DNA of 64,000 nucleotides from JAPPLB01 sp965208945 (GTDB taxonomy: Bacteria; Acidobacteriota; Terriglobia; Bryobacterales; UBA6623), in NCBI GenBank assembly GCA_965208945.1, contig OZ242366.1:1674001-1738000 (forward strand), in the 5' to 3' direction. Shown here piece after piece: positions 42,611-52,257 of the stretch. Each line of letters begins with the position of its first letter. Positions within the stretch are counted from its first letter, which is position 1. The position numbers and the translations under genes are program-made. Under the pieces are notes generated by a model. The model was not told where the DNA came from. It was given only the letters and a program-made list of their open reading frames with translations, and ran no database searches.

Positions 42611-45600
42611 ATGCCAACGGATGTAGAAGTAACCAGGCGAGGCTTCCTCAAGACGGGCGCCGCCCTGGCGACGACCGCCTTCGGATTTGATCTTCAGCCT
42701 GCTCGGGCCGCCGCCCGTGAACTGAAGATCGCACGCACCACGCAAACCCACAGCATTTGTCCTTATTGCGCCGTGGGTTGCAGCGTGATCATCCACACCC
42801 TGGGTGACGGGGCGAAGAACGTCAAGCCGGCGGTCGTTCATATCGAAGGCGATCCGGCGAGTCCGGTGAACCGCGGCACCTTGTGTCCCAAGGGGATTTC
42901 GCTCAAGCAGTTCGTCGTCAACGACCAGCGCTTGACCGAACCGCTTTACCGTGCTCCCGGCGCGACAGCATGGAAGGTGATTCCGTGGGACGAAGCCATC
43001 GACAAGATGGCCCGCCGCATCAAGGACTCCCGCGACCGCGGCTTCGAGCCGAAGGACGCTCGAGGCCGCACGGTGAATCGCCTCGATAACGTCGCGATCA
43101 TCGGCGGCTGCACCGATACCAACGAGATCAATTACCTGTTGGGCAAGTTTCGGTTCAGTCTCGGGATACTGACGTACGAAAATCAGGCCCGTCTTTGACA
43201 CGGCCCGACGGTGGCCAGTTTGGCCGCCACGTTCGGCCGCGGAGCCATGACCAATGGTTGGACCGACGTAGCCAACACCGATGTCGTGTTGGTGATGGGC
43301 GGGAACCCTGCCGAGAATCACCCCGTCGGTTTCCGCTTCGTCATGGAAGCCAAGCGTCATCGCAAGGCCAAGCTCGTCTGTGTCGATCCGCGCTTCAACC
43401 GCACCGCGGCGGTCTCCGACAGGTATGTTCAGATCCGCTCGGGCACCGACATTGCATTTCTCGGCGGGCTGCTCAACTACGCGCTCAGCCACGATCGGTT
43501 TCACGCCGACTACGTTCGCGAACATACGAACGCGCCGTTCATCGTGAAGGAGGGCTTCTCGTTTGCAGACGGCTACTTCTCCGGCTGGGACGAGGACAAG
43601 CAGCGGTACGACAAGTCCACGTGGGAGTACGAGCGCGGCTCGGATGGCTACGCCCGCGTCGACAAAACGCTCGAGCACCCACGCTGCGTTTTCCAGCTCC
43701 TCAAAATGCACTACGCGCGCTACACACCGGAAAAGGTCGCATCGATTTCCGGTTGCACCGCGGAGGAGTTCGAGCAGTCCGCCGAAGTCATCTGCTCCAC
43801 CGGCCGCGCCGGGCGCTCGGGCACGATTCTCTACGCACTCGGCTGGACGCAGCACAGCCACTCGGTGCAGCTCATTCACACCGCGGCGATGCTGCAACTG
43901 ATGCTGGGCAACATCGGCATGCCCGGCGGCGGCGTCAACGCACAGCGGGGACACTCAAACATTCAAGGCGCCACCGACCTCGGCGCCTGGAATATGCTGC
44001 CGGGCTATCTGAAAGTCCCGCGCGCCAACTGGACCAGCCTCGCCGAGTACAACCGTGCCAACTCGCCCAAGCCGCTCCGGCCGAACTCGTTGAACTATTG
44101 GGGCAACACTCCAAAGTTCATGGTCAGCCTGCTCAGAGCCTACTACGGAGAGAACGCCACGCGACGGAACCAGTTCGGCTACGACTACCTGCCGAAAATC
44201 GCCGAGGGGGCGACCCACAGTTGGGGCTACCTCTTCGACGAAATGTACGCCGGCAAGAAGGAAGGCCTCATCTCGTTTGGGATGAATCCCGTCGCGGGCG
44301 GACCCAACAGCATCAAGATGATTGAGGCGCTCGGCAAACTGAAGTGGTTGATCGTCGCCGAGAACTTCGAGACGGAAACGGCGGCGTTCTGGAAGGCCAA
44401 GGAGCTTCAGGAGAAGTACTACGGCGAGGTCACCGACCCCGAGAACGTTCAAACCGAAGTCTTCCTGCTGCCCGCCTCCTGTTTCGCGGAGAAAGACGGC
44501 ACGTTTGTCAACTCCTCGCGCTGGCTGCAGTGGAAGTACAAGGCGGTCGACGCCCCCGGCAACGCGATGGACGACCAGGAAATCATCTCACGGCTCTTCC
44601 TCAAGCTGCGCGAGCTGTACGAGAAGGAAGGCGGCGCATCCCCGGAACCGCTCCTCGCCATGGACTGGAGCTACGCCAACCCGGTCTCGCCGTCGCTCAC
44701 CGAAGTCGCCAGGGAAATCAGTGGCAAGGATGTTCGCAGCGGGCGGCAAGTGCCGGGGTTCGGTGCGCTCAAGGACGACGGATCGACCCTGTGCGGCAAC
44801 TGGTTGTATTCGGGCTCGTTCACCGAAGCCGGCAACCAGATGGAAAGGCAGGGTCAGAGCGACCCGACCGGGCTTGGCCTCTACGCCGACTGGGCCTGGA
44901 GTTGGCCCGCGAACCGCCGTGTCCTCTACAACCGCGCTTCTGCGGACGCCGACGGCAAGCCCTGGGACGTAACACGCGCTCCCGTCCGCTGGAAGGGCAA
45001 CCGCTGGGTGGGTGATGTCCCCGATTACAAGGCCGACGCTCCACCGGAGGCCAACGGCGCATTCATCATGCTGGCCGAAGGAGTGGCGAAGCTGTTTGCG
45101 CCGGACTTCGCCGAAGGCCCGTTCCCCGAGCACTACGAGCCCGCTGAGTCGCCGGTCGACAATCTGTTGCATCCGAACGTCGGCGACAACCCGGTCGCGC
45201 TCAAGTTCTCGAGCGACCTCGATCCGTTGGGGGATGCGGAGCAGTACCCGTACGTCGCCATTACCTACCGGCTCACCGAGCACTTTCACTTTTGGACGAA
45301 GCACGTTTCCGCCACTTCGGAGCTGCAATCCACTTTCTTCGTCGAGTTGCCCCAGGCTCTTGCCGACGAGAAAGGCATCGCGAGCGGCGACCACGTCCGG
45401 GTAACGTCGGCGCGCGGCAGCGTGGAAGGCCCGGCGCTGGTCACGAAACGCATGCGGGGACTGCAAGTCGCCGGCAAGACCATCTACCAGGTCGGCTTGC
45501 CGATACATTGGGGCTTCCTGGGGCGCGTCAAGGGGCCGCTCATCAACAACCTGACACCGTCTGTGATGGATCCGAACTCCGGCACGCCGGAGTACAAGGG

Positions 45601-45628
45601 TTTCCTGGTCAACCTGGAGAAAGTGTAG
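42611..45628 (+). CDS. Formate dehydrogenase alpha subunit, selenoprotein (Tat-exported)
   Basis: 1005 residues when the in-frame TGA at 43196-43198 is read as selenocysteine (U196, in NQARLUHGPTVASLA). The Tat signal RRGFLKTGAALATTAFG (about 9-25) directs export. [4Fe-4S] ligands are C50, C53, C57 and C92, and the molybdopterin-guanine dinucleotide domains follow. Family: FdnG/FdoG-type membrane-bound FDH oxidising formate at the periplasmic face. A SECIS hairpin starts 12 bases after the UGA. Followed by beta, gamma and fdhE genes. ATG 42611 is chosen over TTG 42602. Confidence 0.95.
43199..43230 (+). promoter_or_regulatory. SECIS hairpin for selenocysteine insertion
   Basis: Eleven bases after the UGA, GGTGGCC (43210-43216) pairs with GGCCGCC (43222-43228) with one G-U pair, enclosing the loop AGTTT. 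Spacing and stem position equal those of E. coli fdhF (UGA, 11 bases, stem). SelB should bind this apical hairpin. Confidence 0.85.
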
Positions 45629-45632
45629 CCGC

Positions 45633-46439
45633 ATGCACACCGTCGCCAAACTCGTCGATACCTCGACCTGCATCGGCTGCAAGGCCTGCGAAGTCGCTTG
45701 CCAGGAATGGAACGATCAAGACTTCACGATCAGCGGCTTCGACGGAAGCTACCAGACGTTGCCGGACCTCGAGCATAACTTCTGGAACCTGATCAAGTTC
45801 AACGAACTCTCGCGCGAAGACGGCCAGATGACGTGGAACATGGCCAAGTACCAGTGCATGCACTGCGTCGATCCCGGTTGCCTGAGGTCATGCCCCGCGC
45901 CGGGCGCCATCTTCCAGCAAAAGGACGGCATCGTCGACTTCAACCACGATCTCTGCATCGGTTGCGGCTACTGCATCACCGGATGCCCGTTCGACGTTCC
46001 CCGGCTCAGCCCGAACTCGAAGAAGGTCTACAAGTGCTCGCTGTGTTCTGACCGCACCGCTGTGGGACTCGAGCCCGCCTGTATCAAGGCGTGCCCCACG
46101 AACTGCCTGACCTTCGGAACCCGAGAGGATCTGATACAGATCGCCAACGCCCGAGCCGGTGAACTCAAGCAAGATGGCCACGCCGGCGCCGGCATCTACA
46201 ACCCGGAGGGTGTCGGCGGGACTCACGTTCTCTACGTGCTGAAGGACGCCGCGGACCCGGAGAGCTACGGCCTGCCGAAAGCCCCGAAGATCCCCTGGAC
46301 CGTATCGCTGTGGCAGGGTCCCGTCAAGTGGCTCGGCAATCTGGTGTTCACCGGCGGCGTCTTGGGGGCTTTCTTCCACTACCTTCGCTACGGCCCGAAG
46401 CCAACGGGCGACGAGGAGGGCAGCGATGCCTGGCAGTAA
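45633..46439 (+). CDS. Formate dehydrogenase beta (iron-sulfur) subunit
   Basis: 268 residues. Four cysteine clusters bind [4Fe-4S] centres: CIGCKACEVAC, CMHCVDPGCLRSCP, CIGCGYCITGCP and the CSLCSDR...CIKACP pair. It carries electrons from the alpha subunit toward the membrane subunit. A C-terminal hydrophobic helix (LGNLVFTGGVLGAFFHYL, about residues 233-250) anchors it. It starts four bases after the alpha stop and overlaps the gamma start by 14 bases. Confidence 0.95.
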   Translation: MHTVAKLVDTSTCIGCKACEVACQEWNDQDFTISGFDGSYQTLPDLEHNFWNLIKFNELSREDGQMTWNMAKYQCMHCVDPGCLRSCPAPGAIFQQKDGIVDFNHDLCIGCGYCITGCPFDVPRLSPNSKKVYKCSLCSDRTAVGLEPACIKACPTNCLTFGTREDLIQIANARAGELKQDGHAGAGIYNPEGVGGTHVLYVLKDAADPESYGLPKAPKIPWTVSLWQGPVKWLGNLVFTGGVLGAFFHYLRYGPKPTGDEEGSDAWQ

Positions 46440-47049
46440 GGCTAGGCCCGTCCATCGCTTCTCGTTCGCAGAGCGCGCCATTCACTGGCTGGCCGCGCTC
46501 AGCTTTCTCTATGCCGCTCTTTCGGGCCTCGCCCTTTGGAGTCATCATCTCTATTGGCTCGCCACCGTCCTCGGCGGGGGAGTCGCGACCCGCTGGGGCC
46601 ACCCTTGGGGTGGGACCGTCTTCGCGTTGCTCGTCGGTGCGATGTTCCTCATCTGGGCACGGCAGATGCGGCTTAGCTCCGACGACCGCACATGGCTCCG
46701 CAATGCGAAGAAATACGCCGTTCACGACGAGGCGGGGCTGCCGGAGGCGGGCCGCTTCAACGGCGGTCAAAAGATGCTCTTCTGGGGGCAGGTGGTGCTG
46801 ACCTTGCTCTTGCTCGCCAGCGGCGTCATCCTGTGGTTCCCCGAGTGGATGCCCCGGAACTTCAGGCTCGCGGCCATCCTGATCCATCCCATTGTCGCAG
46901 CGGGCTCGATCGGCATGATTATCCTGCACATCTATATGGGGACCGCGGCTGTGCCCGGCTCCTTCCGCGCCATGATCCGGGGATGGGTTACGCCCGGCTG
47001 GGCGACTTCGCATCATCCCAAGTGGTATCGCGAGATTTCCAAGAACTGA
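46426..47049 (+). CDS. Formate dehydrogenase gamma subunit, cytochrome b556
   Basis: 207 residues with four predicted membrane helices. H-x-F-S-x-x-x-R-x-x-H-W (HRFSFAERAIHW, about 7-18) begins helix 1, and histidines in later helices (LIHPIVAAGSI, IILHIYMG) match the b-type haem ligands of FdnI/FdoI. It passes electrons to the quinone pool. Its last 28 bases overlap the fdhE start. Confidence 0.95.
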   Translation: MPGSKARPVHRFSFAERAIHWLAALSFLYAALSGLALWSHHLYWLATVLGGGVATRWGHPWGGTVFALLVGAMFLIWARQMRLSSDDRTWLRNAKKYAVHDEAGLPEAGRFNGGQKMLFWGQVVLTLLLLASGVILWFPEWMPRNFRLAAILIHPIVAAGSIGMIILHIYMGTAAVPGSFRAMIRGWVTPGWATSHHPKWYREISKN

Positions 47050-47762
47050 GCCGGCGGCGGGCGTCGCGGGCGCGTAAGCTGGCCGCGCGCTATCCGGCGT
47101 CGAGCGAGGCGCTGGAGTTCTATGGAGAGATCGCGTGTTTTCAACAGCAAGCAGAGGGAAGCGGAACCGTGTTTTACGTGGAGTCCGCTCTCGAGATGCA
47201 CGAACCCCTGCGTCGGTTGGTGCGGCAGAAGGGCTCTCGAGTCTTGAAGCAGGCCGCCGAAGCGCTCGACGAGGGAGCCTGCCGCGAAGCCCTCTACGCC
47301 TATCTCGAGCAAGTCGACACCTCCTCGGCCCGGAGCTTCTTCGCGCGTGTGCTTCTGCAACCGCATGTGATCAACCAAGGTGACAGCGGCAGATCGCACC
47401 TGGACAACCGCTGTCCTCACTGCGGGCATCCGCCGCAGGTAGGAGTGCTGCGACCCGAGGGGGACGGCGCGGCGCTGACGCTGGCCTGTTCCCTCTGCCT
47501 GAGTGAGTGGCCCTTTCCACGCAGCCAATGTGCTTCGTGCGGAGAGCGGGATGAAAAAAAGATCGCGTATTACTCCCCCCAGCAGATCGCCCACTTGCAG
47601 ACCCAGGTCTGCGACACGTGCCAGCGGTATCTGCATCACGTGGATCTCGCCAAGGACGTCCAGGCCGTGCCCGACGTTGATGAGGTCGCGGCATTGCCCC
47701 TGGACGTCTGGGCGTTGGAACGAGGCTACCGGAAGCTGCAGCCGAACCTGGTGGGAATTTGA
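47022..47762 (+). CDS. fdhE: Formate dehydrogenase accessory protein FdhE
   Basis: 246 residues. Four CxxC pairs (CPHCGHPP, CSLCLSEW, CASCGERD, CDTCQRY) form two rubredoxin-like metal sites, the FdhE hallmark. It assists maturation of the exported formate dehydrogenase. The GTG at 47022 is selected because it precedes the conserved RARKLAARYPASSEALEFY and overlaps the gamma subunit tail; the longer frame from 46692 is a shadow inside gamma. Last gene of the operon. Confidence 0.92.
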   Translation: MVSRDFQELSRRRASRARKLAARYPASSEALEFYGEIACFQQQAEGSGTVFYVESALEMHEPLRRLVRQKGSRVLKQAAEALDEGACREALYAYLEQVDTSSARSFFARVLLQPHVINQGDSGRSHLDNRCPHCGHPPQVGVLRPEGDGAALTLACSLCLSEWPFPRSQCASCGERDEKKIAYYSPQQIAHLQTQVCDTCQRYLHHVDLAKDVQAVPDVDEVAALPLDVWALERGYRKLQPNLVGI

Positions 47763-47773
47763 AGGACAACGCG

Positions 47774-48145
47774 ATGCAGACCAGGACACTATCCGAGCAC
47801 TACGACTGTCTGGCTCCTGATCAATCGGAGATCCGCCTCCTCGCCGCGACCGAACGAGCGAGCACGGTTCACTGCACCCTCCCGCCGGGCAAGGTGTCGC
47901 TCGCTGTCGCGCATCGCACTGTCGAAGAGATCTGGTTTTTTATCGAAGGGCAAGGCGAAGTGTGGCGAAGACAAGGCGCGAGGGAGGAAGTCACGGCGGT
48001 CGCTCCGGGCGTCTCGCTCACGATCCCCACCGGCGTCCATTTCCAGTTCCGCAATACCGGCCCGGCGCCTCTTCGATTTCTCTGCGTGACGATGCCTCCG
48101 TGGCCGGGTGACGACGAGGCGCACCGTGTTCCCGGCCACTGGTAG
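47774..48145 (+). CDS. Cupin domain protein
   Basis: About 123 residues with a single double-stranded beta-helix. AHRTVEEIWFFIEGQGEVW contains the first cupin motif (H-x3-E-x6-G) and FQFRNTGPAPLRFLCVTMPP the second. The GAAGGA ribosome binding site lies six bases before the ATG. It is 11 bases after fdhE and may be co-transcribed, though its function is unknown. Confidence 0.85.
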   Translation: MQTRTLSEHYDCLAPDQSEIRLLAATERASTVHCTLPPGKVSLAVAHRTVEEIWFFIEGQGEVWRRQGAREEVTAVAPGVSLTIPTGVHFQFRNTGPAPLRFLCVTMPPWPGDDEAHRVPGHW

Positions 48146-48222
48146 GGACCGTCTGGCGGGCGCCGGAGGACAGAGCGCCGCTGCAAGAAGGGCTGTGCTC
48201 CGCGTGCTAACATTCAACCACC

Positions 48223-49521
48223 ATGAAGCACCGGCATCCCCCGCGTCAGCAGCATTCGCGCCGCCGATTTCTTTACCAAACCGCCATCGGCGCGGCGCTG
48301 ATGTGCGGTCTTTCATCTGAGGAAAGCGGGCTTCTCAAGGCGCAGCGTTCTCCGTCGTACAAATACGATCTGGTCGTCAAGGGCGGCAGGCTCGTCGATC
48401 CCAGCCAAGAGATCTCTGCGAACCGAGACATCGCGATCTCGGGTAGCAAGGTAACGCTGCTCGCACGGAACATCCCCGAGTCCGACGCGTTGCACGTGCT
48501 TCAGGCGAAGGGCAAGATCGTGACCCCCGGCTTGATCGACATGCACGCGCACGTCTACGACGGCGTGGCCTCGCTTTCGATTCCCTGTGACCCGAATCAC
48601 ATCGCCAAAGGGGTCACGACGGTGGTCGATGCCGGCTCAGCGGGCGCAAATACCTTCCCGGGCTTCCGCAAGTATGTCATCAACCAGGCCGACACCCGCG
48701 TCAAGGCCATGCTGAACATTTCCGTGGTCGGCCAGTCGACGCTTTCGAGGGACAACGCTTGGGGCGAGTTGATCGAGTTGCGCTACGTGAATCCAAAGCT
48801 CACCGCGGCGACGATCGAGAAACATCGTGATGTGATCATGGGCGTGAAGGTCCGCCTGACGGAAAACATCACCGGTCCGCACGACCTTCAGGCGCTCGGT
48901 ATGGCGCGAGAGGCGGCGGACGCCGTCAAGCTGCCTTTGATGGTCCACATCGGAGCCTCCTATTCGCCCGTCAAAGACATCATGGGCATGTTGAAGAAGG
49001 GCGATGTGCTGACGCACTGCTTTCGGGACAAGGACGGCGGTATTATCGACGACAACGGGCGCATTCTTCCGTCCGTCCATCAGGCGATTGCCCGCGGAGT
49101 TCACCTCGATGTCGGACACGGCGCCGGGAGCTTCTCGTTCGACACGGCGGAACTCGCGTTGGAGCAGGATGTCCTGCCCGGCACGATATCGAGCGACGTG
49201 CATCAGTGGAACGTAAACGGCCCGGTGTTCGATCTCGCGACGACGCTTTCGAAGTTCATGCAGCTCGGCTTGACGCTGGAGCAGGTCATCGAGCGGGCGA
49301 CGAAGAACCCCTCGATGATCCACGGCCAGCTCAACGGGCTGGGTACACTGAAAGTCGGCGCGGAGGCGGACGTGGCCGTGTTTGATCTGGCTGAAGGTGA
49401 TTTCGTGTTCAGAGACGCGCAGGGCGCGACCCGCATCGGGCACCAGCTCCTGCGACCGGTGGCGACCGTCAAGGGCGGTCATCTCTATGGGATGGCTTCC
49501 ATCCCGGTTACCCGCTTGTAG
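48223..49521 (+). CDS. Tat-exported amidohydrolase/deacetylase family protein
   Basis: 432 residues. Tat signal SRRRFLYQTAIGAALMCG (about 12-29). The amidohydrolase fold has PGLIDMHAHVYDG (metal site, about residues 103-115), VTTVVDAG, GVKVRLTE with the bridging-lysine position, MVHIG, HCFRDKDG and DVGHGAGSF. It resembles the dihydroorotase-like EF_0837/AHA_3915 group; no substrate can be assigned. It stands alone, possibly with the nucleotidase-like gene 36 bp downstream. Confidence 0.88.
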   Translation: MKHRHPPRQQHSRRRFLYQTAIGAALMCGLSSEESGLLKAQRSPSYKYDLVVKGGRLVDPSQEISANRDIAISGSKVTLLARNIPESDALHVLQAKGKIVTPGLIDMHAHVYDGVASLSIPCDPNHIAKGVTTVVDAGSAGANTFPGFRKYVINQADTRVKAMLNISVVGQSTLSRDNAWGELIELRYVNPKLTAATIEKHRDVIMGVKVRLTENITGPHDLQALGMAREAADAVKLPLMVHIGASYSPVKDIMGMLKKGDVLTHCFRDKDGGIIDDNGRILPSVHQAIARGVHLDVGHGAGSFSFDTAELALEQDVLPGTISSDVHQWNVNGPVFDLATTLSKFMQLGLTLEQVIERATKNPSMIHGQLNGLGTLKVGAEADVAVFDLAEGDFVFRDAQGATRIGHQLLRPVATVKGGHLYGMASIPVTRL

Positions 49522-49557
49522 CGCCTGCAGCATACCCTCGGAGTAATCAGTCCCAGC

Positions 49558-50889
49558 GTGCAACAAACCGTTACCCGGCTTCAGCGGAGAGCATCAGGCT
49601 TCGTCCTTGTGCTGCTCCTGCTGGGAGCATGCGGCGGTGCGGGCTCCGATGTTCGCTCGATCACGATCCTGCACACCACTGATTTGCATGCGCGCTTTCT
49701 GCCGGACGCGGAAGGCCGGGGCGGCTTCGCCTACGTTGCGGCGGCCATCAAGCAGGAGCGGGCGAAAGCGCCTGCGTCGACGATCGTGCTCCACGCCGGC
49801 GATTTCGTTCAGGGAACGCCGGTGTCGAGCATCTTCGAAGGGCTGCCGGTATGGGAAGTGGCGAATCATCTCGGCATCGATGTGAACACCTTGGGAAATC
49901 ACGAATTCGACTACGGGTGGCGGAAGATCCCCGAGTACTTGGAGATCGCCGAGTTCCCCACCGTGACGGCAAATCTCGTCGACTCTGACAATCGCTTGAT
50001 CACCGGTGAGGGGTATGTGCTCCGTGAGATCAACGGAGTTAAATTGGCGATCGTCGGCGCGATTACCGCCAGGCTTCCGGAGATCACCAAGACAGAGTTT
50101 CGAGGCCCTTGGCGCGCTCTCCCGGTCGCCGGCACGGTCCAGCGCCAAGCCCGCGAATTGCAGGGCGAGGTGGATCTCGTCGTGGTGCTCTCCCACACGT
50201 TCGACGACGAAGACGACGAAGTGCTGGAGCAGGCGGTCGATGTGGACGTCGTCGTATCCGGGCACAATCACGGCGGTCAGGACGAAGTGAAGGCCCAAAA
50301 CGGCCGTCCGTGCGTCAAGGTCCGGGCCTATGGACGTGAACTGGGGAAGCTCACGCTCGAAGTGGATACGGCGAAGGACCGGGTCGTCTCTTACGACTGG
50401 GTGCGGATTCCGATTACGGCTGATGCGTATGACCCCGACCCCGAAGTGGCGAAACGGGTCGACGAATGGGAATCGAAAGTCTCAGAGATCGTCGATGTGC
50501 CCATCGGCCGAGCGGTGCGGCAACTCGGCAGTCGCGAGATCAGACCCCTAATCGAAAAGGTGATGCGGGAAGCAGTGGGCGCGGATATCGCCTACATGAA
50601 TCGAGGCGGCATCCGCGACAGACTGCCGGAAGGAGAGCTCCTGGCGCGGCATGTCTGGAACGTGCTGCCCTTCGGCAACACCGTCTATGTAGGCAGCTTC
50701 AAAGGCGACTTATTGCCACAACAACTGAGCGGGATTTCGGTCGATCCGGGAAGGGAGTATGTCGTCGCGACGAACAGCTTCATCGGTGACCGGTGGATCG
50801 AAAATGGTTTCAAACTTGAGGACCGCGGCATCCTCGTTCGCGACGCCCTCATCGACTGGATCAAACGGGAAAAGGTCGTGGGAGATTGA
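49558..50889 (+). CDS. 5'-nucleotidase/UshA-like metallophosphoesterase lipoprotein
   Basis: 443 residues. Lipobox LLGAC (about 21-25, Cys25) predicts a lipoprotein. The metallophosphoesterase part has LHTTDLHARF, GDFVQGTP, NTLGNHEFDYG and VSGHNHGG; the C-terminal 5'-nucleotidase domain (about 310-440) has YMNRGGIRDRLPEGELLARH. It hydrolyses nucleotides or related phosphate esters outside the cell. GTG start. Confidence 0.9.
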   Translation: MQQTVTRLQRRASGFVLVLLLLGACGGAGSDVRSITILHTTDLHARFLPDAEGRGGFAYVAAAIKQERAKAPASTIVLHAGDFVQGTPVSSIFEGLPVWEVANHLGIDVNTLGNHEFDYGWRKIPEYLEIAEFPTVTANLVDSDNRLITGEGYVLREINGVKLAIVGAITARLPEITKTEFRGPWRALPVAGTVQRQARELQGEVDLVVVLSHTFDDEDDEVLEQAVDVDVVVSGHNHGGQDEVKAQNGRPCVKVRAYGRELGKLTLEVDTAKDRVVSYDWVRIPITADAYDPDPEVAKRVDEWESKVSEIVDVPIGRAVRQLGSREIRPLIEKVMREAVGADIAYMNRGGIRDRLPEGELLARHVWNVLPFGNTVYVGSFKGDLLPQQLSGISVDPGREYVVATNSFIGDRWIENGFKLEDRGILVRDALIDWIKREKVVGD

Positions 50890-50931
50890 CAGTCTTCTTG
50901 GCGGTTTTGGGGTCTTGGTGAGCTGCTCGCC

Positions 50932-51861
50932 TCAACCAAGACCGAGAATCTTCGCTCCGTTTCCCCAGACGATCTTCCGGTAGGCTTCGTCGTTGGGAGC
51001 GAGGTTCCTGAGCGCGGCGAGACAAGTGGCGCCGATGCACTGGTTGTCCCTCCGGCCGGCGCCCCTGCCGTCGTGGCACGGACAGTCGCTGCCCCAAACC
51101 AGCTTGTCCTGATGGCGGTCGACAAAACCTCTGGCGAACTCCTCGTCGCGCGTGATGGCATTGCGTCCGGAGCCCGCCGAGAGGTCACCGTAGATGTTGG
51201 GGTAGTCGGCGAGTAAACGATCGGTCAGGCCACCCGGCTTGACAGGGCCTTCCGGATACATCACGGTCTGATCCAGGCCGGCATCGATGTTGCCCCACCA
51301 CGTCTGCGCGTGGCCGAGAAAGGCGACGTCCGGATACGCCCGCAGAATCTTGTGGAAGTTCTGGATCCCCAGGTTGTACATCTCGTGCTCGAAGTGGACC
51401 AGCACCGGGACTTGCCGTTCACGGGCAAGATCGAAGATCCGGCGCATTTCTCTACTGTCAATCGCTACCTTGAACTTCTGCTCGCCGATGCCTGCTGCTC
51501 CGGCATCCAGATGGCCGCTCAGGATCTCGACCGCTTCATCCACCGCGGCATCCGCATTCGCGAAGAGAACGAACTGATCGGAGTAGGCGGCGGCGAGTTC
51601 CGCGCACTGCTCATTACCGCCGATCCGTTCGAGCATCCAGCCCTCGCCGGGCAAGAGCACGGTTTTCGTGACACCCAATTCCTTCTGGTGCGCCAGGAGC
51701 TGTTCGTTTGTCCGCCCGCTGTGGAGAGTGTGGCAGTGGACGTCGAGAATCGCCTGCGCCCCAACGGCTGCGGGTTCGCTGACGGGCGGCTCAGAGGAGC
51801 AGGCGGCTGCGCCGGCGCCAGCGGCGAGGAAAGCCCTGCGGGAAAAGGGACGCGCCATCAA
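50932..51861 (-). CDS. Tat-exported amidohydrolase (amidohydrolase_2 TIM barrel)
   Basis: 309 residues. Tat/lipoprotein-like signal SRRAFLAAGAGAAACSS (about 7-23, with Cys21 possibly lipidated). The barrel has DVHCHTLHSGR, VHFEHEMYNLGIQNF, AFLGHAQTWWG and WGSDCPCHDGRG, the metal-binding strands of the amidohydrolase_2 family. Decarboxylases and lactonases belong here. Convergent with the nucleotidase-like gene. ATG 51858 is an alternative start. Confidence 0.87.
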   Translation of the reverse strand: MMARPFSRRAFLAAGAGAAACSSEPPVSEPAAVGAQAILDVHCHTLHSGRTNEQLLAHQKELGVTKTVLLPGEGWMLERIGGNEQCAELAAAYSDQFVLFANADAAVDEAVEILSGHLDAGAAGIGEQKFKVAIDSREMRRIFDLARERQVPVLVHFEHEMYNLGIQNFHKILRAYPDVAFLGHAQTWWGNIDAGLDQTVMYPEGPVKPGGLTDRLLADYPNIYGDLSAGSGRNAITRDEEFARGFVDRHQDKLVWGSDCPCHDGRGAGRRDNQCIGATCLAALRNLAPNDEAYRKIVWGNGAKILGLG

Positions 51862-52257
51862 CAGCCTCCGGCGCCATTATAGGCGCTGGGTGAGCAATGC
51901 ACTCCACCTCCAGGGCAAGCAGCCTGCCGGACTTTTGGATTTTGGGTGTTGCTTGATCACGCTGTCGTTTCCGCATGTCGAGAGAGAATGAGCGAAGCGG
52001 CGAGGAGGGGTTCGATAGATCGATGGGACGGGCGATGGGCGGTGCTGCCGTGCCGTGACCGGGGTTTGCATGGGCTCCGGACGTACTCGATTCGTTCATG
52101 AACACCACTCAGTGCAAGACGGAACGCTTCGATTGGGCGGGTGACTCAAAGGTCAAGGGCGTGGCGAAACTCTGAATCGAGAGCGTCAATGCCGGCTGTG
52201 TCCGAAGTTGTCTGGTACTCTGGCGGCCCGTATCATAAAGAAATTCAGGGGCCGGTA
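51862..52257. other. Intergenic region without recognised feature
   Basis: Divergent gap between the minus-strand amidohydrolase and argC. I see no repeat family and no supported gene; it must hold promoters for both directions. The argC frame is open back to 52141 but lacks family similarity there. Confidence 0.5.

Noticed and set aside
43196..43198. Premature stop making the formate dehydrogenase alpha subunit a pseudogene
   Set aside because: The TGA sits exactly at the selenocysteine position, the downstream frame continues without interruption, and a SECIS hairpin follows at the standard distance.
46692..47021. Long N-terminal part of FdhE
   Set aside because: It lies inside the cytochrome b gene in another frame, and FdhE similarity starts only near 47022.
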